Origin: Osedax fenrisi
Taxonomy: Eukaryota > Annelida > Polychaeta > Sabellida > Siboglinidae
Assembly: GCA_964019155.1 (NCBI GenBank)
Contig: OZ025244.1
Location: 17,269,640-17,333,639, forward strand
Length of the DNA: 64,000 bases
Direction of reading: 5' to 3'
Made by a program: the position numbers and the translations under genes. Below, one piece after another: positions 36,492 through 47,924 of the stretch; within the stretch, counting starts at the first letter, position 1, and each line of letters starts with the position of its first letter. The notes beneath the pieces are model-generated. The model searched no databases. It saw nothing but the letters and a program-made list of their open reading frames with translations, and was not told the DNA's origin.

Positions 36492-39400
36492 TTGAATATA
36501 TTATACTCTCTATATATATACATACATATTATAACATGTTTAATTACTTATATCTATTAATGCATATATTTGTTATAATCATTATTATTAATATTACCTG
36601 GATCGCGTATAGGGAATGGAGAAAGCTAAAGAGCTAAAGCTTGTGAATAATATAGGTTTATCTAATTTCAATAGTCAACAAATTCAAAGAATAATCGATA
36701 ATTGTAAAATACGTCCAATGAATAATCAGGTATTTTAATAGTATAATGTTATTATAACTGAATATATAATAATATTATATATAAATATAGCATATTATAT
36801 ATTATAATATAATTATTAAATATCATAATTATTTTATTAAACTATATTTTGAAGGTCAAATTAATATATGTTTTACATATGATTTCTACAGATAAATCCT
36901 TAATCAAAAGGTATTAATAAATACCCACTAAAATTATTTAAATAAACGCTGATAAACGAAGATAAAAGTTTAAATTAGATATATGCAATATATAAGTAAA
37001 AAAGTTAAAATAGTTGTTTTTAGTTTGATAATATATACCTATTTAGTTAGTTGTTGCACGTAGTTTATGCGGAATTTTTCATTATTAATGATCCTATAAG
37101 GATCCAACTTTTATTGTTACTAAACACAATCTTTTCATAATGTTTTAAGAGTGTACATACTACAACTCATGCGAAAGTGATGGATAACCTTAATTTACTG
37201 GAAAATCAATAATTAATTATGTATATACTATGTACTATATAATATTTCATTTTTATAATTTAAAAATAATTTGCACGAGGCCGCTGTACATATCTTTCTA
37301 GTCATACACCAATGTTAATCATATTATACTTTATATTTCATATAATGTTACATATATATATATTACCTTAATATACAAATAATATATATTATACTGTTCT
37401 AATAGTTGGCATAAATAATGGAAACATCCCGTCGTAAAGGTCGAAGTTCACGTCTACTTTAGTCAAGAAGATCTCGTACGGTACTGTCAATCACGGGACA
37501 TCGCTATCACCGCCTACTGTCCTTTATCGCACTTCACACCTCCGGATGATCCGTGCAAACCCAACGTTTAGTACGTATTTATATATGAGAGACTGTATTA
37601 TTTAGTCTGGGGTCGATGGCTCAGTGGGACAACTGAAAGCTAGTAAGCCAGAGGTCCCGCATTCGACTCCGGGCAGTTCTTGTTTTTCTCTTGTGTTTAT
37701 CGAGATCTTAATAAACGATAAATCAAAACACAAGAACACAAATGTTACTATTTGTATTGTATTGTCCGAGGCCCCTCACAGTTATTTATAACATGTACAA
37801 GTCTATGACTTCTGTATTGTATTCAATATATATATATATATGAGATTCAATAAATAAATATTATTATTATTATTATTATCATTAATATTATATCGCCCAC
37901 CTAAACAGCACTAATAATACTACGAAGAACTTGTTTAAAGAGGATACCCTCGTGAGAATAGGCTCCGGTAAAGGTAAAACCTCGGCTCAGGTTGGTGCTT
38001 GCAATTAGTTATAGGATAGTGTACATGATACTAGCGAGGATGTCCTTGGTAATCAAATTCGTAAATTTAGTGAAGTCGTGTTTTAATAATATACGCTACA
38101 ATTACGATTACGATATAGGATATAACTAAATAGCGCAATATTAATCATAATTCGATGAATGGCGGTTAAATGCAGCTCGGCCCAAAAATCCTTTAGGGGA
38201 GGGGGCGGGGTAGTCGTGTTTTTATATCGTTATACTAACTGAGTGGGTTGGGTTTGGGTTTAGCTATACAGTTCGTAGGCCTCGACGATGTTATGGTTAT
38301 GTTCTCCTCGCCTATCGAATATTATTTATGATAATATAATAATTCTAATATGATTTACTCACCACTAGGTGGCACTACGATGGCTCGTTCAACGTAATAT
38401 CATCGCTATTCCTAAGAGTAGACAAGCATCTAGAATTAAAGAAAATATTCAGGTACGCCTGGTTTAATAATAACATCGGATATCCGATTCCACTTGTATA
38501 CCAACGATAAATTATGCAATCTATTTATAGATTTTTGATTTTGAATTAACCTCTGATGAAATGAAACAAATTGATGACATGAAACAGGGACAACGAATTG
38601 TAGCTCCGTATAGTTACAATGATAAAGGGTTAGAATAATAATGGATCGATTCATATAATAATTACTCTTGCTTAATACTCTATATCTGTTATATCTTAAT
38701 ACTATATCTGTTATATATGATGTAATGAAATATTGGTGTTTATATTAATTTTAAAATTAAATAGTATGTCTATGGATGTACATTATATATATATAATATC
38801 AAACTGGCTGAGTAGCTTAGTAGTCATACATCGGATGTGTAAGCCGTAGGATAAGAGTTAGCAATATATTGAATACAGGTCGACTAATGTTATGAATTCC
38901 TAACCATCTAACATACACCAATACATTATTATTATAATTCAAGTTTTTTTTAATTTTTTGACCATCATAGGAGGTGTGAGAAGTCCTAGAAGTTTAACAT
39001 TGAGAGAATAAGAAATTTAACAAGTCGATCTTAAAAATGACTAAAAAGTAACTTTTAACCTACTAATAATTTGTATTCATTTATAAAAGTTTTAATAGAA
39101 TTAATGTGATAATTATAGAAAATTCTATAAAAAAAATTTTAAAATTGTATGCCTATAATTCCCATAACATTAAAATGTCTATAGAAAGTATATAAAAAGG
39201 TTGTATTTAAAAAAATTATTTATAAAATTTTAATATTTAATTAAAAACTATATTTTTTGATAAAACTCAATATTCAAAAAAAAAGTATATTAAACGTTCC
39301 CCGAATTATTTTAATAATTTGTATGATATTTTTTAGAAAAAATATATCATACTAGAATTATAGCTAGGGATAACAAATATTAAAGAATGAAGGTGTGGCA

Positions 39401-40653
39401 ACTTTTTTCATAACTTTTCATCATCTATTATTTTTCTATAATACATTTCAATGTAATATTTTACTAGTTTTTGTCAGTCATTATTTGCTCAAATTGAATA
39501 ATAATGTTTAATATTATTAATATCTAGTTTATATAATATCTAATGTTTTAAAACTAAAATTACTTTCCCACATCGAAATGTGAAAATTGACTACTCTTAA
39601 CTTCGTAGGAACTCATCAAAGATGTCTTTAAATATATACAAATGATATTATATAATTGTTTATATAAAATGACCAGATTGTATTGAAAGATGGGCTCCAT
39701 TAAGGGCCGGTGAAACATATGATATTTGAAATAAATATATTTTTTATTAAAAATTATATTATATAAAAATAAGTAAATTTAATATATTGTCTTTAGAATT
39801 ATATATGGGGCTTAATGAATACAATTAACCTTAGGTGTCATAAATAAACATTTATAAATACAACCATGTAGAGATTACAATTATAGTAAAATATTTATAA
39901 ATTAAAAAAAAATTGATATTATTGCTCTTTTTTTAAACTTAATTTTAACTATTTTAAGCACCATACCTTTGTATCTACTTGATAAATTTATTTATAATTT
40001 TCAGAAATTAATTATAATTAATATCTCCTATCATATCACTATCATATTATTCATATATCTTATTATATTAATATCTCATATTTAGCTAAAAGTATAACTT
40101 AATCACTTGAATTATTGGAAATTACAGGCAATTTTGTTATTTTCAAATTAGTGTTATGTGGGTCTAATTCTCATAATCTTATAATTATTATATATTTCTA
40201 TTACATAATATATTATATATATATATATATATATAATATATAGATCTAAATGTATTTAATAAGACTTAACAAAATGTAGTCATTCTCTTATTATTTTTAG
40301 AAGTAAAACAAAAAATCTCCTATCTACACCGTGTAAATATTCATATATTTCGCGGCACTTAATGTGAATGCGGCTTTAAAGATACTATTGCTATTTAATT
40401 ATAACTAAAAACTTCATCTAAGTTCCTGGATGAGATTAAACCACTTTGCCTTATTACAATAACAACAATAACAATACTAATAACAATATATATATATACA
40501 TACTATAAGTAATATTATTTAATATCATGATTATAATATTAATCCAATTAACCACTATTAATGATTATTAATGATTATTATAGAGAAAGAGAACTCAGAG
40601 ATGGAAAGGCTCCCTACTACCCGTTTAAATTAAATGAAGAGTCATTCTTTTAA
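32200..40653 (+). CDS. Aldo/keto reductase, nine exons, 334 aa
   Basis: NADPH-dependent reductase of the AKR superfamily ((beta/alpha)8 barrel) that reduces aldehydes or ketones; the substrate cannot be told. Exons: 32200-32259, 32685-32852, 35212-35406, 36613-36729, 37440-37570, 37909-37990, 38369-38452, 38531-38628, 40584-40653. They join in phase to 1005 nt. The catalytic tetrad is Asp42 and Tyr47 (FDCANVYGNE), Lys76 (ITSK) and His109 (YLIHWP). Other landmarks are LGFGTSN near the N-terminus, GLSNFN, AYCPLSH and IPKSR, the last of these contacting cofactor. The last exon supplies the usual YYPF near the C-terminus. Exon 8 is also open past its donor to a TAA at 38636-38638, giving a possible 314-aa form. 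Intron 5 is almost wholly a SINE. AATAAA lies at 40697-40702. Confidence 0.95.
33735..33850. mobile_element. Foldback element fragment
   Basis: TTTTAAATACTATACCTATC, GTAAAAGCTAACTTATA and TGTATGTAATTTAATAGA match the arm at 22110-22175. Confidence 0.65.
34233..34581. repeat. 12-bp satellite array
   Basis: About 28 units of GATAATACAATA / GATAATATAATA with occasional CATAAT or GAAAAT variants. Units alternate in a higher-order pattern. The 12-bp period keeps all frames free of stops on some frames of both strands, producing spurious I-D-N-T and L-L-Y-Y repeats. Confidence 0.95.
34740..35030 (-). mobile_element. SINE family 2, full-length copy, minus strand
   Basis: On the - strand the head has A box TGGTTCAGTCG (35008-35018) and B box GGGTTCGAGCC (34964-34974). 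The body continues with ATCGGCTCTCATT, GGACATTAGAGCC, AAGTGAAAACTTAGTCTAAG and TTCCTGGATGGGATGAAAGG, and the tail is an AAT-type repeat at 34740-34770. The cloverleaf is degenerate. It lies antisense in aldo/keto reductase intron 2, about 180 bp before exon 3. Confidence 0.85.
35815..35987. mobile_element. 173-bp near-palindromic MITE
   Basis: TTAGGTTGGAGAG... and its inverse TTAGGGTGGAGGT... form arms of about 80 bp. They share AATAATTATGGCGAT, GTTATGACTCGCGATAGTGA and AACGTTATACGTG, with a loop of only about 15 bp. TA flanks both ends. A transcript of the host intron would fold into a long hairpin. Confidence 0.9.
37605..37885 (+). mobile_element. SINE family 1, full-length copy
   Basis: The tRNA-like head has A box TGGCTCAGTGG (37617-37627) and B box GCATTCGACTCC (37659-37670). 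A body with CTCTTGTGTTTATCGAGA follows. The tail module is TTGTATTGTCCGAGGCCCCT, CAGTTATTTATAACATGTAC, AAGTCTATGACTT, then AATAAATA and (ATT)n. It fills nearly all of the 338-bp intron 5 of the aldo/keto reductase gene, in sense orientation. Its (ATT)n tail ends about 25 bp before the acceptor of exon 6. Confidence 0.9.
38639..40583. other. Aldo/keto reductase intron 8 contents
   Basis: AT-rich intron. At about 38808-38885 a weak tRNA-like stretch has A-box-like TAGCTTAGTAG and a poor B box. At 40410-40480 there is a SINE family 2 tail. Nothing else was recognised. Confidence 0.5.
40405..40485 (+). mobile_element. SINE family 2 tail fragment
   Basis: AAAACTTCATCTAAGTTCCT, then GGATGAGATTAAACCAC, followed by a CAATAA-type repeat. 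This matches the tail module of the copy at 10966-11215. Confidence 0.7.
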
Positions 40654-40806
40654 TTATAATTTAGTTTATTTATAACTGTTGACCTTTATAATGGAAAATA
40701 AATTTATAAATCCTATTATTAGTATTTGTTAATTTAATATGTTACATGACAATAATATCTATTTATTTGAATAAATATAATGGAAATATATTAAAATTAA
40801 GGATTA

Positions 40807-41769
40807 GGGGAGAGTACTCGAATACCGACACTCTAACAATAAATCACCATAACTTTATTATTTCTCAATTAAATATTTCCAAATTTTATTTATAAGTAAT
40901 AATTAGGTATATGCATATAATAGCTATTTTAAAATTTAATTTAGTTTGTTTAACTCGGAGATAACGTGTGTGTCGATATTACAGGCACTGCCTCGAATAC
41001 CGATACCTTGACACATAATATCGACACCCTAAATATATCGATATTTAGATATACCATATATTATTTAATATCCACTATCCAATCAGAATTAAATGCGCTT
41101 TACTTTTAGTTAACACACGCAATTCATACGTTGCTTTCCTATAATATATTTAATATTGTATATTATATTATAAATATTAAGTTTTAAATTACATAATGCG
41201 AATATTATATGTACATAGGAGTTTCTGAAATACTATTTAATTCCAAGTAGAATCAATTCCAAGTATATGTGTATATTATGAGGTATATCTATTAATGTAT
41301 GCATATTATCATAACGCATGCACAATATAAAAAATTAACGCTGATTGGTTAAAGGGTGTCGATATTACGTGCAATTAGGGTGTCTGTATTATGAAAATAT
41401 ATGCTGCTTAGGTAAACCTCAATAATTTTGTAACAAATTATGAAAAATACAAAATCTTTTCGTCACATTATAAATTATAATTAGATCTATACGATGTATT
41501 TAAAATATTTAAAATATATATTTTTCAAATGATTGAGCATCAATATTGTACTTCAAAAATTTCATAAATTTAGAGTTGTAATGAAAAAATAAGTTTTTTG
41601 TTTATAATTAAAAAAATATAAATATTAAAAAAAAAAATTATACTTATATGAATTAGAATTATATTGATTTCACATTTCATACATTAATTATTTTTTGATT
41701 AGAATTATATTTTAGGATATCTCTAGGGTGTCGATATTACGTGCATGTCGATATTAGAGCACTCTTCCC
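40807..41769. mobile_element. TA-flanked MITE family, diverged copy C
   Basis: The left end GGGGAGAGTACTCGAATACC and the right end, inverted, GGGAAGAGTGCTCTAATATC are flanked by TA on both sides. GGTGTCGATATTA-type motifs recur through the element (40970, 41020, 41356, 41385, 41727, 41745). CGCTGATTGGTTAAAGGGTG near 41340 corresponds to the same position in copies A and B. No ORF is present. Confidence 0.8.
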
Positions 41770-42317
41770 TACATTTTTATTAATAGGTCCAACTCTAGTA
41801 AACTATTATTATTTAAGTTATATTTTTTAAGATATAAATATGGATAAATAATAAAATAACTAATTACTTATATTATAACTTTATAATATTCAATAATTTA
41901 TATATTATATATGCATAATATAAAATATTTGTAAAAGTAAAAACAGAAAATATGGATTTTATTTTTCTAAATATTATTATTTTAATGATTATATTTACAT
42001 TATTAAATATAGAATATATTATTAAATTACAATATAAAATTAGCTATTAAATTAAATTATATTAAATTAACTATTACAAATTTGTTAGCATTAATAATTT
42101 ACTCTCTAGAATAATTGTTAACAAAGTAATTTTAATTACTATATTACCATAAAATAATAATTCAATAGGTTATTAAATAAGGACATATGTTATGAAATAT
42201 TTGTACAAAAATAAATGTTATACATTATAACATATAACTTATAATTATAATGTATGCAAGGTTGCAAAATATAAATTTCACAATATATACGCTAGAAAAT
42301 ATCCTGTAATGGTACTA

Positions 42318-42721
42318 CAGTCAACTCTCTGTAAGTCGGAATTCTCGATAAGTCGGACACATTTAGTTGTTTTGGTTGGATTTGTATCTATGGATACTAT
42401 AGTTTCATGTTAAATTAATCGGATAAGTTGGATTGGATAAGTCAGACACATATTATTGTCATTTTTATGATTTTATACTGGATAAGTCGGACTTTTCGTC
42501 AGAAATATTTACTTTAATGAATATTATAATTTTAGTAAGTAATATTATTGAATACAACATTTTATGTTGTTGATTGTTGCATAATTCCACATTTCGGTAA
42601 CCCTTTAACTCATCTCATGTCTTATTTGCATGATATTCTGAATCTCGGATAAGTCGGACATCTCGCTAAGTCGGACACTTTTCCCAGTCCCTCACGAGTC
42701 CGACTTATCGGGAGTTGACTG
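42318..42721. mobile_element. pogo/Tigger-like MITE, 404 bp
   Basis: Ends are CAGTCAACTCTCTGTAAGTC and, inverted, CAGTCAACTCCCGATAAGTC, each flanked by TA (42316-42317 and 42722-42723). The motif ATAAGTCGGAC recurs at least six times inside. The terminal CAGTC...AACTC with TA duplication fits the pogo/Tigger branch of Tc1/mariner. No transposase remains. Confidence 0.9.
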
Positions 42722-42739
42722 TACTTATAACCTACATAA

Positions 42740-43310
42740 TACATTAAATTCTAAACTTTCTCCCACCAAGACTGAACTCCCTAATTCAAATTTAACAAAC
42801 CCTCCTCTTCTCGTATATTATATTATGTTCATATTTCAATATACTCTTCTACTTGTACCTCCTAAATGTCTGCTTATCTAATTCACTTGTCCTCTCCCTT
42901 AAGAGAATTCTCTTTGTAACTATGCTTTTCCTCTACTCTCTACTCCTATTCTCCATCCATCAAATGCTCGGGCCCTTAGATATAATGGAATTAACCTATA
43001 GAACTCACCCCATCTTCTATTAGATCTATCTGTTACCATAATACATTCAATAAAGCAATCAAATATTTATTTCAAATGGGATCCTGTAATACTTCTTTTA
43101 TTTGTCATTATTAATTTATTTTTCTTTCCAGTTTATTTTATTATTTTACGTTGTATGTCTTAGGTATTACTTCCTGGTATTACTTAATTTTAATAGTTAT
43201 TATTTTTATTTAGTACATTTTTGAGAAAAAAAGTATGATTTATTTAGATCTAAATCATTTGTAAAATACTGGTGCTTAAATAAACAATCATCATCACCAT
43301 ACACACACAT
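42740..43310 (+). pseudogene. LINE ORF2 C-terminus and 3' UTR relic
   Basis: LLSTPILHPSNARALRYNGI followed by a WNSLP-like segment (with a stop in place of Trp) matches the relic at 30965-31170. The sequence continues to a tail with TTAAATAAACAATCATCATC and an A/C-rich microsatellite. Confidence 0.7.
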
Positions 43311-43329
43311 ATATATATATATACATATT

Positions 43330-43389
<60 letters not shown>

Positions 43390-43989
43390 ACTAGAAAAAA
43401 CTGCACATTATTAATCTATACTCATAAAATCTATTCATAATTGATATATTATTATAATAACTAAATTGTATATTTTTTATTAATTTTGTAATATTCTCTC
43501 TCTCTAAAAATACTATTCAATTACCTATAAGTTATAAATATATCCTACATATCAACTTTACAATATATTAATATACAAGTGAAAAAGTGATAAGCACGTG
43601 TTTATCACACATAAGGTACCTTATTTATGCTTAGATCATAGATTCAAGATCGATAACGTATATTTTGGGCGGCTAGCAACATAGGATTGATAATTACATG
43701 GTATGTATCAAATATGGCCCTCTTTTTATTACCCCCTTATGAGATCAAATTTAAAATATTCGTTTGCTTGGTTGATATACTAGTGTACATGATAAAATAA
43801 TAGGAATATAGAAAATGTGATATAAATATATATATATATATATATTAGTTGTTATTATAATTTTAAATTAAGATTATTATTGAAATAAATGTTAAATATT
43901 TATAATTTGATCTCAGTAATTGTAATCAAAACAAAAGGGATGGTATTCTATGCAGTAATATATAGAAAACTATATTCTATTAATATTCA

Positions 43990-44380
43990 TTTATTCTCCT
44001 CAGAACTTGTATCAATTTTCCTATCATTATCAATATTTCCTTAATCACTCAACTCCAATCTAACCCTTCTACTTGATAAGTATTCCCATATTCTATCATC
44101 TACTATTTCTAGTCATGTTCATTTTTATGAAAACATTCTATCCTTCACCAACCATGGCAAATACTACAAATCACATATTTATAAAGCAAAATCTTCTTAT
44201 ATAAGAAGTAATAATATTATATAAGTATAATTAATAAAATTACATTTAATAGTCATACAAAATTTTCCATAGTCGCAACACATATCACCTGATCCCCTTA
44301 GACACCCCCTTATACCAAATATTCCTAAATATAAACTCTGTATTTGTATCGGATAACATCACTACCTGCTTAACAATTGC
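43990..44380 (+). pseudogene. Possible LINE fragment between endonuclease and RT
   Basis: HGKYYKSHIYKAKSSYI at about 44152-44200 resembles the RKFYKSEISKAKSAFYI segment of the LINE at 63740-63800. It is CT-rich like the LINEs. Frames are broken throughout. Confidence 0.45.
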
Positions 44381-44544
44381 ATATATTAATCTGTAATTTA
44401 CAAACTGTAAACGATTTGATGAGTATCTAGTAGATATTATCTACCAAATACGACATCAATATTGAGAACTGAGTTGGAAGGTAGGATTATATGGTTATCA
44501 AGGTATACCCTTATTCTATAGAAGGAAGGGCATTATGGGTAATG

Positions 44545-44579
<35 letters not shown>

Positions 44580-44657
44580 GTTGAGAGGCAGCTTTCTAGG
44601 TATTAGACATAATTATATATGATATACTAGCGTCGCTAGTTTTTAATAGAGAATGTA

Positions 44658-45532
44658 GGGGAAAGTAACCTAATACGGACACTTTAACAATAAATGTCTT
44701 AAAATTTTATGACTCAATATTTTTAATAAAAAATGACTATATATTTAGATTATTTGATTATATAGATATTATTCTGATTTTAAAATGTTATTTAATCTTT
44801 TTATCAAATAGATAACGGGGGTGTCCGTATTCGGTACCCATTTCCGAACACGGACATCCTATATACTACTAGATAAACTATATAGTATTGATGGACCAAT
44901 CATATAAATTATAATTATATTATTTATAATTAATTTTATGAATAATTTAATATAATTTAATTAGTAATTAATTCATTTATGTTTATTATTTTTTAGATTA
45001 ATAATAGGTACAAGTTAAGTATCTAAATAATAACATTGTTAGATTTATCTTCATTTGTGGTATTAATATTATAACTCACGCGATCTTTATGAACATCAGA
45101 ACCAGGATAATAATAGTTTACACGCAGCGCGCTGATTGGTCATAGGGTGTCCGTATTAGGAACGTATATGACCTCTAGATATATGCTTATAACTTAATTA
45201 ATATGTGATAACAAATATAGAAATTATGTATATAATGTTTAGAATGCTTTAGTTTTTAATAATATATTTTAATGTTTATATCGATACATTTATATATTCT
45301 TGAGAAGGTTTTAAGTTGAAATTTGTTTTCATAAATTTAAAACGTTATACAAAAATCAGTTTTTTATTTATTGGATATATCAGCACTATTTTGATTAATT
45401 AAAAAATACTTATTTAGACTACTTATATACTTATGAATATTTTATTCATTACACATTTTTTTGTAGGATTTATTGTTTCTGAGATACAGAGTGTCCGTAT
45501 TCGGGCACTGTCCGTATTCGGTTACTTTCTCC
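44658..45532. mobile_element. TA-flanked MITE family, copy A
   Basis: The left end GGGGAAAGTAACCTAATACG and the right end, inverted, GGAGAAAGTAACCGAATACG are flanked by TA (44656-44657 and 45533-45534). Internally GTGTCCGTATT(A/C)GG recurs. GCGCTGATTGGTCATAGGGT lies at about 45128. It is 875 bp with no ORF and ends 139 bp before the second hAT element. Confidence 0.9.
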
Positions 45533-45673
45533 TACTAAGAATGTTAAAACATATATTTAACGGTGCATAATAAACCTTATTTCATCATTATATTAGTGAC
45601 AAAAGTTAAACAAAGTTCAGTATATAAAATTTTATACATAATCACTAATGTAGTATAATCTATTACTCTTATG

Positions 45674-47389
45674 CAGTGATGGGCGGGATCATTAATCGGC
45701 GATCCGATCCGGATCGAGATCGGGATCGGGTAATAAAGAGAGGATCGTGATCGGGATCGGGTAACGAGTGGATGATCGGTATCGGGATCGTGAAAAGGAT
45801 CGGAATCGGGATCGGGTTCGCCGATCCATAAAAAAGGATCGGTGCCCACCATTGCGATACTCTAATATTATTATATTTATTTATAAGAATATTAACAACA
45901 TTTTATTATTGTATTATTACATTGATATGATATTGTATTGATAATTATTTTGTAATGTTTCCAAGGTATTTCAACTTGCAATTTGCAAGACTAGGTAAAA
46001 CCTACGTATTATTTAAATAATAATTGTTATTCTCACCATAATAGAATTTAATCAATTTATATCATATAAGTAAACCACCGACTTAGACTCAACGCGTTGA
46101 GCGTAGGCCTACATATTACGACGTACGATGTACATTCTACAATGAGTATATATTTGTATCCAATTCAATGCATTTATATAAATAAATCATATTTAATTCA
46201 CTATATCATATAGTAGGGGAAAGTAACCTAATACGGACATGTTAACAATAAATGGTCTTAACACTTTATGACTCATTATTTTTATTCAAAAATTAGTATA
46301 TAATAATATTTTATGATTATAGATATTATTGTGATTTTAAAATTGTATTTAATCTTTTAATTCCATAGATAACAGGAGTGTCAGTATTCGGTACCCATGT
46401 CCGAATACGGACACCCTGTGTTATAATACGGATACCCTATATACAGCTATATAAACTATATATTATTGATGAATCAATCAGACAAACTACAATTACATTA
46501 TTTATAATTAATTTTATGAAAAATTTATTCTAATTTAATTAGTTAATAATTTATTTATTTTTATTATTTTTTAATTAATAATACAATTTAAGTATCTAAA
46601 TAATACAAATTTTAAATGTATCTTTTTTGGTGGTATTAATATTATAACGCAAGTGATTTTTATGAATATCAGAATAGTTCATACGCTGCGCGCTGATTGG
46701 TTATAGGGTGTCCGTATTAATACATCTAGAGTGTCCGTATTAGGAACTTATATGACCTATAGATATATGCTTATAACTTAATGAATATTATATAACAAAT
46801 ATAGAAAGTATATATATAATTTTAGAATTCTTTATTTTTTAATAATATATTGTTATATTTTATATCTATACATTTGTTTATTCTTTAGAAGGTTTTAAGT
46901 TGAAATTTATTTTCATAAATTTAAAAACGTAATAAAAAAATAACTTTATTGGATATATCAGCAATATTTTTAATAATACAAAAATAAAAAATACTTTTTT
47001 AGACTATTTATATAATTATGAATATTTTATTAATCAAACATTTTTTTGTAGGATGTATGTTTTCTGAGATACCGAGAGTGTCCGTATTCGGGCACTGTCC
47101 GTATTCGGTTACTTTCCCCTATATATTATATACATTCAATATATGCATTTAATTCAATTGACTTATTATTGAAATATATTACAATATATTAATAATAAAT
47201 ATTATTTACAATTATTAACAATTTATATTACATAGGTATTATACCTACATATATATTGTGTAAATTATGAAATAAAATCGTATTAATTAAATATATAAAT
47301 AATATCGTGATCGGGATCGGGATCGCATAAGAGAATACATAGAGTATCGGGACCGCCTATCCAGGAAAAAGGATCGGTGCCCATCACTG
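45674..47389. mobile_element. Second hAT-type element, non-autonomous, with nested MITE
   Basis: It begins CAGTGATGGGCGGGATC and ends, inverted, CAGTGATGGGCACCGATCC. The flanks CTCTTATG (45666-45673) and CTCTTACG (47390-47397) are an 8-bp target duplication with one change. Subterminal GATCGGGATCGGG repeats occupy about 45700-45840 and 47308-47380. No transposase was recognised. A second terminus-like sequence at 45829-45854 may reflect an internal duplication. MITE copy B (46216-47119) lies inside and must have arrived later. Confidence 0.85.
46216..47119. mobile_element. TA-flanked MITE family, copy B, nested in hAT element
   Basis: GGGGAAAGTAACCTAATACG and its inverted partner GGGGAAAGTAACCGAATACG are flanked by TA on both sides; 904 bp. 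It is colinear with copy A over its whole length. It has extra GTGTCCGTATT motifs at about 46418-46440 and 46708-46742. Confidence 0.92.
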
Positions 47390-47878
47390 CTCTTACGTAA
47401 TATTTAATTTTAGTAATTTTACAATAGTAACATATATATATATATATATAAATATATATATATGGTTTTGAATATATCGATTTGTTAATATAGTATATAA
47501 TATATATTATATATAATTATATATAATATTATATATAATTATGAAAGTAAAAATGATAAATAATGTTAAAACCCTTTAGTACACATGAACACAAATAAAC
47601 CTACTGACTACTTTAACTTTTACTTTTTCGTGTTAAGGACTGCTTGTGCACGAGGAATCAACCGCCAAATATAAAGAAAGTTATATTGAAAAAGACGGCC
47701 GTTAAAACGCGGGTTATGAAATTATATTTGAAAGCAGATGAGGAAATGGTGCGGTGGAGAGGATATGGAGAAGGAATTCCATATATATATAGTAGAAATC
47801 CCTATATATATATTCGGTATATATACCGTTTATATAGGGTTTGGAGAATTTGTTTATAGATTGAGGGAATTGATATAT

Positions 47879-47924
<46 letters not shown>

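Noticed and set aside
38808..38885. Possible tRNA or SINE head in aldo/keto reductase intron 8
   Set aside because: The A box fits, but the B box is poor and no SINE tail follows. Evidence is too weak to call.
45674..45854. A 181-bp solo MITE with CAGTG...CATTG ends
   Set aside because: Flanking 8-mers do not match, whereas the longer element ending at 47389 has a 7-of-8 matching duplication.
47644..47859. Possible short exon reading NIKKVILKKTAVKTRVMK
   Set aside because: No family recognised, no convincing splice partners, and the frame runs into a TA-rich repeat.
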